From Zymoseptoria tritici IPO323 (taxonomy: Eukaryota; Ascomycota; Dothideomycetes; Mycosphaerellales; Mycosphaerellaceae), in contig NC_018217.1 in the NCBI RefSeq assembly GCF_000219625.1, positions 744,001 through 808,000 on the forward strand: a stretch of DNA of 64,000 nucleotides. The letters are read 5' to 3'. The notes below the pieces were generated by a model that made no database searches, was not told where the DNA came from, and saw only the letters and a list, made by a program, of their open reading frames with translations. Positions 33,409-43,912 of the stretch are shown here, one piece after another. The translations under genes and the position numbers were made by a program. Within the stretch, counting starts at the first letter, position 1, and every line of letters starts with the position of its first letter.

Positions 33409-34425
33409 TCACCCAAACCTCTCCCTCGCCAACCCCCTCAACATCTCCATCGTCTTATCCTCCTTCTGCCGATGCGCCGCAATCCTCTCCTCCCTCTCCG
33501 CCGCCCGAGCCCTCAACACCTCCTCCTTCCTGATCTCCCGTTCATTCTTCACCTTCTCCTTCGCCTTCAATTTCGCTTTATACCCCGCGATCCCCCCCTC
33601 TCCATCATCACCACCCATCAACTCCCCCTCCCCCACCTCTTCCATCCCCGCCTCTTTCGCCTCTCCAAACGACCGATTCGTAGCGCTGACTTCCCGCTTC
33701 TTTTCGAGCTGTCGTTCTCGAGAACCTGGATCGGCGCGCGGCGCGAGTTCGAGGAGGCGTTCTTTTTGGAGGGTATGGTCTTGAAGGAGGGAGTGGCGGC
33801 GGGAGGCGGCGTGTGCGGAACGGTCGGAGTGGAGGAGTTCGGAGCGGTGTTGGAGGTCTTGGAGGGAGGGGATGGAGGGTCCGGAGGGCTTTTTGGGGAG
33901 GGCGGGGCCGTAGTTATCGTCTTCTTCTTCATCTTCCACTTCCACTTCTTCATGCTCGTTTTCGTCCTTGTCTTTCTTGTCCGCGTGCCTTTCGACCGGG
34001 CGGGGAGCAGTTGTCGCGATGGCAGGTCTACTCGCCTTCACATCTGCCGCCGCCGCTCGAGCCTGCCATCTCTCCACCGCCCGCTCCATCATCCCGTGCT
34101 CATACCACCCTTCCGCGAGCTCTTTCCGATTCCATTTTCCGACGAAGCTCTTGAAGCGGCCTTTGATCTCATCCTCCGTCAGGTCGTCGATGGAGAGCTG
34201 CTTTTGTACGTCGAGGTACTCGGCGAACAAGGGCTTGAAGGTCTGGAAGTCGCCTTTTTTCAGCGTTTCTCGTGCGTAGGGTAATCGCACTTGAGGTTCT
34301 TGTCGTGATCGGTGGTGGCCATGGTGGTGGTGATGGTGCTTGCGTCTCGATGGACTGCGGTCGTCGCGGTGGGGTGAGCGGGAGCGCTTTCTGCCTTTTT
34401 GGCTGTCTATAGCGTTGGAATCCAT
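33409..34425 (-). CDS. SR-like nuclear protein with conserved helical core
   Basis: A single exon of 338 residues. The N-terminus is basic with KGRKRSRSPHRDDRSPSRRK and a His run, an SR/RS-type composition seen in splicing-associated proteins. Residues 50-115 hold an ordered segment: LPYARETLKKGDFQTFKPLF, YLDVQKQLSIDDLTEDEIKG, RFKSFVGKWNRKELAEGWY. After an acidic run (EEVEVEDEEEDDNYGPALP) the C-terminal half is a long charged helix (YKAKLKAKEKVKNEREIRKE). The layout suggests a nuclear mRNA-processing factor, but I do not recognise a named family. On the opposite strand a long frame exists only as a mirror of this coding sequence. Confidence 0.78.
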   Translation of the reverse strand: MDSNAIDSQKGRKRSRSPHRDDRSPSRRKHHHHHHGHHRSRQEPQVRLPYARETLKKGDFQTFKPLFAEYLDVQKQLSIDDLTEDEIKGRFKSFVGKWNRKELAEGWYEHGMMERAVERWQARAAAADVKASRPAIATTAPRPVERHADKKDKDENEHEEVEVEDEEEDDNYGPALPKKPSGPSIPSLQDLQHRSELLHSDRSAHAASRRHSLLQDHTLQKERLLELAPRADPGSRERQLEKKREVSATNRSFGEAKEAGMEEVGEGELMGGDDGEGGIAGYKAKLKAKEKVKNEREIRKEEVLRARAAEREERIAAHRQKEDKTMEMLRGLARERFG

Positions 34426-34921
34426 ATTGATGTCAATGGATTCGTTCGAAATGAGGTAAGTAGCGTGGAAGAGGGGTCACGAACAACACATTTTACTTGT
34501 GACAGACCACGAGATTTATGCGTCCTGGAATTTAGGCAAAGCACACAGCATCTACTGGCTCGTCGTTGCTAGAGAATTTCGTTCAAGGCGCGAGCGGCAA
34601 GTCGGCCATTCATGAAGTAGCAACTTGTCCTATGATATGACATGCTCAAGAAATAACCACGTCCCAGCATCATCACAGCCTTGTCCGTTCCAAAGGTATG
34701 CGTCTCTCGAAGTCGAGACTGCACGGATGATGCGTGCTGGAAGTGCATGTTGTGTGTTGCTCCGAGCCATCCCAATCAGTGCAGTCAATCGTCCACCTTT
34801 CTGCCTGCCAATGTGTGCTCGCCGGCAGCGTGGTGTAGTACCTCGTTCTGCGTGCTCGCCGCCCTCAATGTCCGTGCTTGCTCGTCCATCACTACCATCC
34901 GCCGTCATGACTACTCCCTCC
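34426..34921. other. Intergenic, no gene seen
   Basis: About 500 bp between two minus-strand genes, presumably the promoter of the SR-like gene and the 3' UTR of tvp18. No supported feature. Confidence 0.5.
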
Positions 34922-35558
34922 TCAAACAATCATCTGCGCGACGCCCTGCCCTCCTAACGTTTTGCTGCTTTGGAACTCCTGGCCCTTGAATCCGGCGAGC
35001 GCGTAGAAGAGCGATGCAATGAGCAGCACAACAGCCACCGCGATCAGTGACGTTGTCATCGCAATCAGGGACAGCCATTGGATTATGGACATGGTCAGGT
35101 ATATGGCGGCTCGCATGTAGTTCGTTTCGAATCGGCGGATGAACGAGTCGAATTTCGGCGACGTTGGGCAGATCCGGAGTAGAAGCGGGATCTCTATGAA
35201 GATGATGACGAAGGCAGATACACTGCGATTTGGTCAGTCTTGGAGTTCTTGCGAGCCTTTGCGGCCGTGTATGCTTGTGGTCGACGTACAAGCAGATGAC
35301 GCTAAACAGAATGACAATGTTGAAGTGAAAGATGTTGGCGATTCCCAGCGCGAAGCATAGTAGTACGCAAAGAATTCCGGTCCTGTGAGTGAAGCATTGT
35401 CAGAGATCGGGCCATGGCTCGTGTAGACCTCGAACCATCATACCATTGACCGTAGATGCCTGGAACTGTTGTCAGTCGACTTGTCCTGCACGTGCCATGT
35501 CTCAATACGATTGATACTCACTGAAGTTCCGCGATTTGAGCTCATCCGCGAACGTCAT
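34922..35558 (-). CDS. TVP18: Golgi membrane protein Tvp18
   Basis: Four exons, complement(34922..35222, 35290..35382, 35444..35459, 35522..35558), give 148 residues, the usual Tvp18 length. The start MTFADELKSRNFS, then IYGQWTGILCVLLCFALGIA, then IPLLLRICPTSPKF, FETNYMRAAIYLTMS and the C-terminal SKTLGGQGVAQMIV match the family closely. Four hydrophobic segments are visible. Tvp18 resides in the late Golgi (Tlg2-containing membranes) with Yip-type partners; its exact activity is unknown. Exon 2 is only 16 nt, which makes the locus easy to misannotate. All donors and acceptors are GT/AG and rejoin the conserved frame. Confidence 0.95.
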
Positions 35559-36433
35559 GATGTCGGCTGATATGCAGCGAGAGGTCGCTGTTGTCTTGTC
35601 TTTGTGGTGGCCGCGTTCTGGGTGGTCTCGACTTCGGAGTTGCGATCAAGCAAGGGAAAGGTTTTGTCGTTCACAGCAGATGGAGGGTGAATATGCTGTA
35701 GTATGGTGGATCGGTAACGCGACTTTTGGATTGTCGTTGATTCGTTAGTCAGTATGGAAGGTAAGTGTTGTTCAGTGTTGTTGCGATGTGACAACAAAAC
35801 AGCTTGCGACAAGTCGAAGTTCACGGGTGGAGCTGACCACCTCACAGGGCGAGGGAGCAGCTTCCCGCTTGGCCCGATCAAGGGTCTGCAACACGTGGAT
35901 CCGTGGCTGAACTTCGTCCCCTCATCCCATCGAAAGTGGCGGAGCTTCCGATGATTGAGGACGGGAGTCAATGTGACAATTTTGTTTTGGACGTGATGGG
36001 AGCACCGACTATCACAGCACCGCTGTGCGAATGTCTACAAGCTCAGGGATGGCCTGCATTGTCTCGCTGCCGCAACACGCGTGTGGCAGACGTATCAGTC
36101 GCCTGCAGGTCGTCGCACGAGACGCATCGCATCACTCGATCTGAAGCGACAAGCTCCGCGAGCAGTCTGCTGGGTGCAACATGTTTCCCATCGAATCCTG
36201 TAAAGTGACTTTCATTGCGGCTACGCGGTATGAAACTGGGCTCCACGACGATGGATCGCGCAGTCGATACCCATCGCCGGCCAGACCAGCGTTTTGGTCA
36301 AATCGTCCTTTAGACTTCTTGAACGCCCCCAAGTGCCATGCTCCAACCGAGTCTCGTCCATGTCCCGATCTCGCTCTTCTCATCCCATTTCTGCCTGACG
36401 CTCCCCGGGTATGCCCTCTATCTCTTTTCACAC
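35559..36433. other. Intergenic, no gene seen
   Basis: About 875 bp between tvp18 and ntf2, both minus strand. It should contain the tvp18 promoter. Short frames on both strands have no recognisable content. Confidence 0.5.
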
Positions 36434-37051
36434 TCAACCGCTGGATGGGTATACGAGACGGAACACATCGTTGAAGACGTAGTAGCTACCCTGGCCATTG
36501 GGCTTCAGCTGGAAGGTCTGGACGTAGCTCATGGGGCGCTTCTCCTCCTCGACCTAGATGATACGTCAGCTCTCAGTTTCAAGCCCTGTCTCGACCACGC
36601 TACGGACCAACAACGCGCCGCTCACGATGACCAGAATGCCGCCGGCCTGATCACTTGGCTGAGCATCGAGTGTCGCGACTTGGTGTTCGACCTTGGCGAA
36701 TGGAAGAGCTTGCAGCTTCTCGACGATTTGCGCAGTTCCCTGGCAGGGTGCGGCCTCGAATGTGAGCATGGAGTCATTTTGCTGTGAGACCCGTCAGCGA
36801 CCTGGACCTTTGACGAGATGTGCGAAGATGTCGCATGTCGCATACGTAGAGGGCGCTGAGTTGAGAGCGATCGCTGTCAAAGGTCTTGTAGTAGAACTCG
36901 ACGAATTGCTCTGTGCATCTGTCAGAAGGTCGTAAATAAGGAGGGTTTAGGTCCTGGCGTACTCGCGATGTTCTCGAAGTCTGCGGCTGGTCTGTTAGCT
37001 GGTGTATGCTCTGCCCGTAGTGCGGGGATCAGCAGGATACACACCTGCCAT
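36434..37051 (-). CDS. NTF2: Nuclear transport factor 2 (NTF2)
   Basis: Five exons, complement(36434..36553, 36608..36781, 36846..36910, 36963..36980, 37045..37051), give 127 residues. The spliced product begins MADFENIAKQFVEFYYKTFD, continues DSMLTFEAAPCQGTAQIVEK, LPFAKVEHQVATLDAQPSD, GGILVIVSGALL, and ends with TFQLKPNGQGSYYVFNDVFR and LVYPSSG, which is NTF2 throughout. NTF2 binds RanGDP and FxFG nucleoporins and carries RanGDP into the nucleus. The first exon is only 7 nt (ATGGCAG) and the second 18 nt. Length matches yeast NTF2 (125). It is divergent from arp8 with 413 bp between starts. Confidence 0.95.
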
Positions 37052-37464
37052 GTTGTGTGATGTGATGTGAAGTGATCGTAGTCGCGACTGCTGTTCTGGG
37101 CTGCTGTCTCAGCGGGATGGATAGAGCGAAGAGGGAGGTGTGTATGGAACAGTTCAAAGTGGTGTGGAAAGTCAAGTAATAAAGCTTCCATCTGGGCTGC
37201 AACGTCGGCGGGGCAGCGATCGGGCCCGTCCGCCTCCGCTCGACACGAATTCACGGCCTCATCCCGACATTCCACTTGAATATTGATGAGACGTACAACT
37301 TCGTTGCTGTAACGTCCACCTCGAGGAGCAATCACGTCTGAACTATTGAACGGTCTTACCTGTGGTCTGCTCCTCCTCACGTGCTCTCATTGATGAAATC
37401 CTGGTGATCGAGACGGAGATTTGGTCCTCCTTTTTCCACATACATTGCTGAGAAGCCTCTCACA
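37052..37464. promoter_or_regulatory. Bidirectional promoter region ntf2/arp8
   Basis: The 413 bp between the divergent ntf2 and arp8 start codons must hold both promoters and leaders. No specific factor-binding cluster was recognised. A short TGTGATGTGATGTGAAGTGA run sits next to the ntf2 start. Confidence 0.45.
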
Positions 37465-39807
37465 ATGGTGGGCAAAAAATCAGGCCGCGCGCTCTTGCGC
37501 GAAGAGGGTAACGTTTCCCACATCGTGCTGGCTCGGTTGGAAGACCGCGAGAAGCCGGCCGCTGGAATTCGATATGCTAATGATCAGGCAGGGCTACAAA
37601 GAACCGACAACAACATGGACTTAACATCATGGCCGCAAGTTGGCATGATCAACCAGAAGAACTACTACACGTGAGTTGCACGAACCCGCAGTGCGACATA
37701 CGCCCCGGCTGACATTCAAAAAGTGAGTTCTTGAAACGCGATGATCAGGTTCTGGCACTTCGTTTACAACAAGAGGAGCGGCTTGACCGCCGAAAGAAAG
37801 CAGCCGTCGACCTTGACCGGGCTCGAGCACAGAACGGTCAAGAAGGACCTTTTCCAGACGCGGATCCAGATCTCGATGAGGACGATTCCATGGAAGATGT
37901 GGACGGCGAGAATTACGGCTCGAAGACCATTATCATTCACGTCGGCAGCCAGAACCTGCGTTTGGGATTCGCTACAGATGCCTTGCCCAAGACCGTGCCA
38001 ATGGTCATTGCCCGCAGAGCTGATCACACAGAAGCAGAGGATTCCGAGCCCGTGCCCAAGAGGATCAAACTTGATGAGGATGCACCTTCGGAAACATGGT
38101 TTGGTGAAGACTTTGCAAAGGAGTACGAGACCATGGCCGCAAACTTCAAACAATTGCGGCGGCAGAACAAGCGTCGAGTCTTGCCAAACTCCCGCGAGCT
38201 GGTCACAAAGTGGAACAGCGTGACCCAGCCGGAGCTCATCTCGGAGCACAACGACCCTCTACGGATAGACTGGACGGAACTGCCACCCAAAGCTGCCGAT
38301 GCTCCCAATTACGTTGTCGGCGAGGCTGCTCTTCGCATTCCAGAGAAGTCAAGACCAAAGTATCGCCTCAAGTGGCCCGTTCGACATGGATGGCTGAATG
38401 AAAAAGACTATCCCAGCCGAACGACACTCCTTCGCGACTTTTTTCTGATCATCGAGGAAAGCATCAAGACCCAACTCGACGTACCGAACAAAAAGGACTG
38501 GAATCAATACAGTTGCGTCTTCCTCATCCCAGATCTATACGAGAAGACACTGGTAGCCACAGTCCTTCAGGAACTCATCCGTGACTTTGGGTTTTCACGC
38601 GTCTGTTTCATGCAGGAGTCACTTGCTGCAACTTTTGGTGCCGGATTCAGTACGGCATGTATAGTCGACATGGGTGCGCAAAAAACGACAGTGTGCTGCA
38701 TCGAGGATGGCATGTGCTTTGAGGAGTCGCGAATAAACCTGAAATACGGAGGCTACGATGTGACGGAAACATTCGTCAAGATGATGCTGTACGACCGCTT
38801 CAACTACGATGACATCAATCTCATGCGAAGACACGATTTCCTGCTTGCCGAGGAATTGAAGGAGAGATTTACGACTCTTCAGGATGACAACATCAGCGTC
38901 CAGCTGTACGACTTCCACCTTCGCGCACACGGTCAGGAAACGAGAAAGTATCAGTTCAAGCTGTACGACGAAGGATTTCTGGCCCCGCAAGTAAGTGAGA
39001 CGCATGTAAGATGAGTTACATCTACTGACCTTTTACATCCAGGGATACTTCAAGCCGGAAATCTTCTCCAACGAAGAGAAACTCGCAGGACGACGCAAGC
39101 TCATTGGGAGATCGCTAGATCTGTATGACGGATCACCGAATGATCCCATGTCTGCCGCTCAGAAAGCTGTGTACAATCATGTCCAGAAGAGCATTCCCTC
39201 TGCTGTATTGGACGCACCAGCGAAACCCGCAAGTCTCCTTGCAACACCTCTAGCCGCTGCAACACCGAGCAAACATCGACCACTCGCCATTCCAAGTCAT
39301 CTGAACGGCGAAAATGAGGCAACGCCTCGATCATCAGTCGCCGGATCGCCGCCTCCCGATGATGCCGGCACGCCTGCTCCCAACGGAGAGGGAGCGAACG
39401 GCAGCGAAGATGCGGACCAGATTGCCGGCGTCTACGACCTGTCCGAGCGAATCATCCCAATCATGAGCTTGCACGATGCCATCATAACCTCCATCGAACA
39501 TGCGAGCAACGGCGACGAACGCAAGAGGCGGGACTTCCTCGGCAGCATCATGCTCACAGGCGGTGCATCCAAGACACCGAATTTGCAGAGTCATCTAGAG
39601 CTCCAACTACGCGCCGCGATGCCGCAGTATCCCAAGGAAATTTTGGTCGCTCCGCCGCCTCGAGATCTGGATCCATCTGTCATCGCCTGGAAAGGCGGGA
39701 GTGTTTTCGGTAAGCTGAGGATGACCAACGACAGCTGGATCTCAGGTCTGGAGTATGATCGGTTGGGCAGCAGGATTTTGAATTACAAGTGCATGTGGCA
39801 CTGGTAG
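37465..39807 (+). CDS. ARP8: Actin-related protein Arp8 (INO80 complex)
   Basis: Three exons, join(37465..37670, 37724..38990, 39043..39807), give 745 residues. The start MVGKKSGRALLREEGN opens an N-terminal extension, followed by an actin fold: TIIIHVGSQNLRLGFATDAL, YRLKWPVRHGWLNEKDYPS, SCVFLIPDLYEKTLV, VCFMQESLAATFGAGFSTAC, IVDMGAQKTTVCCIEDG and SIMLTGGASKTPNLQSHLE. The large insertion of about 130 residues between GYFKPEIF and the C-terminal lobe, rich in Ala, Pro and Ser, is typical for Arp8. Arp8 is a subunit of the INO80 chromatin remodeller, binds nucleosomes with Arp4 and actin, and helps DNA repair and transcription. All splice junctions maintain frame. Confidence 0.94.
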
Positions 39808-40146
39808 ATATGCGTGCCGAATCCAAAGGCAACGAGATAGCTCAGTCTCGTTCACATTTGTATCGCAAAGCCGAGAGGCCTCAAGGCGAAATTAGGGATT
39901 GAACGACACGGCAGCAGGTCACGATTCAGAAAGTCGAAGACTGGTCGCATACAAGCTATTGATACAAGTGTGACGCTACCAAGATCATCTGCAAAGAGCT
40001 GTATACACATTCGCTATCATAACGACATCCAACTCCATACTCATGATCCAGCCATCGCTCCTCGTGCAGGTTCGACATTCTCATCAAGAGCGTACGCATC
40101 ACAGATCTCCTGTCCAACGCTAACAAACTCAAAGAAACGCCCCTCG
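39808..40146. other. Convergent intergenic region
   Basis: About 340 bp between the convergent arp8 and F-BAR/SH3 genes, expected to be 3' UTRs. Nothing else seen. Confidence 0.5.
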
Positions 40147-43041
40147 CTAACACGCCTTGAGATAATTACTGGGAACCAGACCAGGACCAGTCTTGCCCGG
40201 CACCTCAGCCTCCCACCAGCCGTCGTCCTGGTGGCGAGTAACTGCCAGAACGTCGCCCTTGCTGAACGAGAGCTCCTCCGGTATCGCGGCTTGGTACATG
40301 TACATTGCGCGGGCTGCGAGAAATGTTAGTAAGACGGTTGAATTGCAGGAAGCTGGGAAACACGTACCGTAATGCAAGATCGGCCGTCCGTCTTTCGTGA
40401 CTTGCCGCTGGTGGCCCTGACTTTGACTCCTAGCTCGTGAGGTCACTTGAGATCCGGAGTCAGGTCCAGCTGCGTAGTATTGGCTCTGTGGCCGACCGCC
40501 GCGCTGAGATCCGTATGGATCACCGCCAGAAGGTACAGGAGCGAGTTGCAGCGCCATGGGAGCTCCAGCGTGCTCAGATGCGCGGCTGCTTGGTGGACGA
40601 CTGGCACCTCCTGCCGCGGGTCGACTGTATGCCGGGTTTGGAGAGGTTGCGCGCGGAACTTGATAACCAGGAGATCCGCCACGAGAAGCATAGCCTGCGT
40701 AGTTTGGAGGTTGCTGCATCGCTTTCGCTGGGCTTGAAGACTGTGGTCGTGGTCGGCTCGATGCTGGTCCGCCGTATGGGTTGGGCGACGCAGCGCGGTA
40801 CGCTGGCTGGGCTCGCTGCTCACCGCTGGCGTAGGGGAGAGGGCTTGTTGCCCGTGGTGGGGCAGGAGAAGTCGCTCGAGGCGGTTGTCGGTGATCTGTG
40901 CTGCTTGAAGATCGGGGAGGTGCTCCGTTGAACATGGCCTGCTTTTGGCCAACGTACTGCGCAGTCGCTTTCTGCATGTCGCGCTTCGTATGTGCGGGCT
41001 GAGGCGCACCTAGATGACTGACTGGTCGCTCGTAGGACGGAGGTGGAGTGTTGCGGTGAGTGGAGTTGGCGAACGGCTGGGCAGGTGTGCCTGGTACTGG
41101 CGTTGCCATTCCATAGTGGCGATCTGCAGACTGTCGGACAGAAGATTGCTTTGCGACGCCCTTCAGCTCTGCCAATGCCTGCGCTATCGGGTCCAGCTCA
41201 TTGCCGGCATTGCTCCTAGACACCGCCGTCTTTTTGCGGGAATCAGGATGAGCGACCTCAAAGACGTTGTTCCCGATACCCAGCTGGTAGTCAGCGCGAG
41301 GATCGATATCAGGATCTGCACCGGGAGATGGTTGGCGATTGAACATGCCAGCTCTACTAGGGTTGCCGAAAGGCTGCTTTGTTGGGCTGACGTTTGCACT
41401 CTCTGACTGCCGAGTTGTTGCGGGCGTCCAAGTGTTTCTGCCGGTGGGCGTAGACGCGTTGGATCCTTGCAAGGGCTCCTTGCTCTTTTGACTCTTCCTG
41501 CGGAATGGCGACTGGAAAAATCCACTCTTCTTCTTCTGAACCTGCCTCTCTTCCGGAGGCCCTTGCGAGGCGTAGGAATTGTTCGAAACAGCTGAGATGT
41601 TCGACCCGTTGTACTGTTTCGTTGGAGAGACATTTCCACTGATAGGCTCCACACTCGAAAGAGAGGTAGGCTGGGAGTACTCGCTGTGTCCCAGACTGTC
41701 CCGACTTCCTGGACGGACTGGAGATGGGATAGAACTACGCTCAGAAGGCGGGCCTGGTCTACAGAATTGAGTCATCCCATCGGTGGGATAGGGGTTGTGC
41801 GGGATGACCGGGGCGTCTGCATACGGGTTCGAATGCGCAGAAGTCTGACTGAGTTGGCTTGTAGCCAGCGGTGGTGGTGCTGCGCTTCCGTGGGAGCTTC
41901 GAGCTTGCGCTGTGAATGAATCTTCGCCTTGAAGCGAGGCACGACTTTTGGGAATGCCCATCTCGTCCCGCAGGTTGGAGTCAGGATCGTGATGCGACTC
42001 AAATGTGCTGGGCTGTGGCGAAGATGTTCGGAAGGTCGGGTTCATGGTTCGCTGGAATTGTGCCACAGAATATGCCTCATCGTCGGACTCGTGGTTCGAG
42101 GCCACATCTTCGATATCGCCGCGGCAGAAGTTGATGTATTTTGGAGGATCGGGAATTTCCTGGCCAGTTCCAGAGTCCTTGATGAAGTTGCAGATGTCCT
42201 TTTCCACCTCACAATCCTCCAGAGATAGGCGAATCTTCTCGCACGACTGATCGTCACTAACACACACAGTCGAGGCGATGTTGGCAAAGCTCCAGAGGCT
42301 GCTCTTGAAAAAGTCGAGGCGCTCTTCTTCCAGATCCTGAAATTTGTCACACGCAGCCTTCCATTCTCGGTTCCAACGTCCCGTCGTCTCCTCCAGAATC
42401 TTGACTGCGGCCTCATATTCGTCGCTATTGGTAGACATCTGGATCTGCGTCTTTTCCAGCTTTGCCTTGTTCTTTCGCTCCTCCTGACCCATGACCATGT
42501 GGCCTTGGGCCAGGTAGCCCTTGATCTTTAAACAGTCCTGCTCGAAGCGATCCCTCGCTTTGTTCACAGTGGCCGTCTGGATATTCTTGGTCTTGAGCAG
42601 TTTTTCGATTCCATGCTGTACAATCTTCTTTCGCTCTTTGATACCTCCGTTGAATGCGGTGAGAGGTTCCTCCAGCTCGCTCTTCATCTGACTGGCAATG
42701 GTGGCATGCGACTTGCCCATCGATTCGACTTCGCCGCGGACGACATCGAGCGACATGCGCAACGTGCCCGACTCAGAAGATCCCAAAGGCTTGCGTGCGA
42801 GACTGAGTAGCGATTTGGCGTAGTCCTCCTCGATTTTGGCTCGGGCTGTGTAGAAGGCTTTCAATTCGTCGCTCGTGGTTTTGGCATTCGACATGCGATC
42901 GAGCAGAGGCCCGACGCCGGCGTCATCTTTGCCCCAGAAATTGTTCGCGACTGTAGAGGAACTGTTAGCGATGCGTTGTCGCGTATGGGACATGTGCTTT
43001 GTGCTGACAAGAGAGTGAGACGGATGGCCCGTCGGAGGCAT
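40147..43041 (-). CDS. F-BAR and SH3 protein, Imp2/Cdc15/Hof1-like
   Basis: Two exons, complement(40147..40313, 40368..43041), give 946 residues from the ATG at 43041. Residues about 30-290 are an F-BAR domain beginning VANNFWGKDDAGVGPLLDRM and continuing with ELKAFYTARAKIEEDYAKSL. A long disordered middle rich in Ser, Pro and Gln contains phosphorylation-like SP sites and basic KKKSGFFQSPFRRKSQKSK. The last 55 residues are an SH3 domain (RAMYMYQAAIPEELSFSKGD, DDGWWEAEVPGKTG, LVPSNYLK). The order is that of cytokinesis proteins Cdc15, Imp2 and Hof1, which bend membrane and scaffold the contractile ring and septum. The 54-nt intron just before SH3 is in frame and free of stops. In-frame ATGs at 43152 and 42993 are alternative starts. 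Confidence 0.9.
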   Translation of the reverse strand: MPPTGHPSHSLVSTKHMSHTRQRIANSSSTVANNFWGKDDAGVGPLLDRMSNAKTTSDELKAFYTARAKIEEDYAKSLLSLARKPLGSSESGTLRMSLDVVRGEVESMGKSHATIASQMKSELEEPLTAFNGGIKERKKIVQHGIEKLLKTKNIQTATVNKARDRFEQDCLKIKGYLAQGHMVMGQEERKNKAKLEKTQIQMSTNSDEYEAAVKILEETTGRWNREWKAACDKFQDLEEERLDFFKSSLWSFANIASTVCVSDDQSCEKIRLSLEDCEVEKDICNFIKDSGTGQEIPDPPKYINFCRGDIEDVASNHESDDEAYSVAQFQRTMNPTFRTSSPQPSTFESHHDPDSNLRDEMGIPKSRASLQGEDSFTAQARSSHGSAAPPPLATSQLSQTSAHSNPYADAPVIPHNPYPTDGMTQFCRPGPPSERSSIPSPVRPGSRDSLGHSEYSQPTSLSSVEPISGNVSPTKQYNGSNISAVSNNSYASQGPPEERQVQKKKSGFFQSPFRRKSQKSKEPLQGSNASTPTGRNTWTPATTRQSESANVSPTKQPFGNPSRAGMFNRQPSPGADPDIDPRADYQLGIGNNVFEVAHPDSRKKTAVSRSNAGNELDPIAQALAELKGVAKQSSVRQSADRHYGMATPVPGTPAQPFANSTHRNTPPPSYERPVSHLGAPQPAHTKRDMQKATAQYVGQKQAMFNGAPPRSSSSTDHRQPPRATSPAPPRATSPLPYASGEQRAQPAYRAASPNPYGGPASSRPRPQSSSPAKAMQQPPNYAGYASRGGSPGYQVPRATSPNPAYSRPAAGGASRPPSSRASEHAGAPMALQLAPVPSGGDPYGSQRGGRPQSQYYAAGPDSGSQVTSRARSQSQGHQRQVTKDGRPILHYGTCFPASCNSTVLLTFLAARAMYMYQAAIPEELSFSKGDVLAVTRHQDDGWWEAEVPGKTGPGLVPSNYLKAC

Positions 43042-43912
43042 CTCTGCTGGGCATGGTGCCCGCCAGCTGAGAGGAAGAGATATGAATGGCAGTGAGACTG
43101 TCGTCGTATGGAATGATGGTATTGTAGGTGTCCTTGCAAGCGAGCGCAGCAATATTGCGTTGTAATGTGGTTGATTGATTGATTGATGAAGCCGAACGAG
43201 CGGATTGTCAAACGTGGAGAGACGTTGGGCGCGAAAACGTCACCCAAAACAAAGCCCGTTGCTGCATGGCAACATGTCGCGCTTATCCGACTCCCAGTGA
43301 CGCGTTTGTCTGTTCTATCACCAAAGGTACTCACCAACACGAGAGATCTTTCAAACGTAGCAGGGCAAGCAAGAGAATCTGTGCAGATGGAACAGATGAT
43401 CTTTGCTGCCTGGTATCGCCACGGAAAGTCCGCTCATTACAGGAGAAGATTGAGGGCATCTAGACTGCTTGTGTCCTATCGAGCAATGCAGTAAGAGTTG
43501 CGTGGAAACCTGGTGAGCTGAGCCTCAAATGCGGTATCAAAAAAGTCTGTTCCGCCCTGTCGACAATGTAGTTCCTGGACGTCGCCTGAACTTCGCAGTA
43601 CAAGGCGCAGCTTGGAGTGTGCGGCTTGGGCGGGAGTGAGGAGGTAGCAAAGGCTTCAGTCTCCATCGCATGAGTAGTGGTGCGCGGTAGAAGAGCAAGG
43701 TGACCATCGCTGATACTGGACTGAGATGCCTTCTTCCTGGCAAGCATTGTGATATTGTATCTCAAGGCGACAAGATGTCAAGTGAAGTTCACGAAATTCA
43801 CATGAAAGTGTCGAGTCTTGGCGGTGGCTTCCATCCCTACGTCACGTCTCCAACGACCTACCTTGCCTATCTTACAACAACCTCAACCAACATCGCGACA
43901 TCTACGACTTCG
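43042..43912. other. Divergent promoter region
   Basis: About 870 bp between the head-to-head F-BAR/SH3 and seipin genes. A short GATT tandem run lies at about 43171-43186. The frame of the seipin gene is open upstream to 43700, but I consider that part leader. No further gene is seen. Confidence 0.5.

Noticed and set aside
33472..34284. A 270-codon plus-strand frame opposite the SR-like protein gene
   Set aside because: It mirrors the biased codon composition of the minus-strand gene (Leu/Phe/Arg/His rich) and has no domain.
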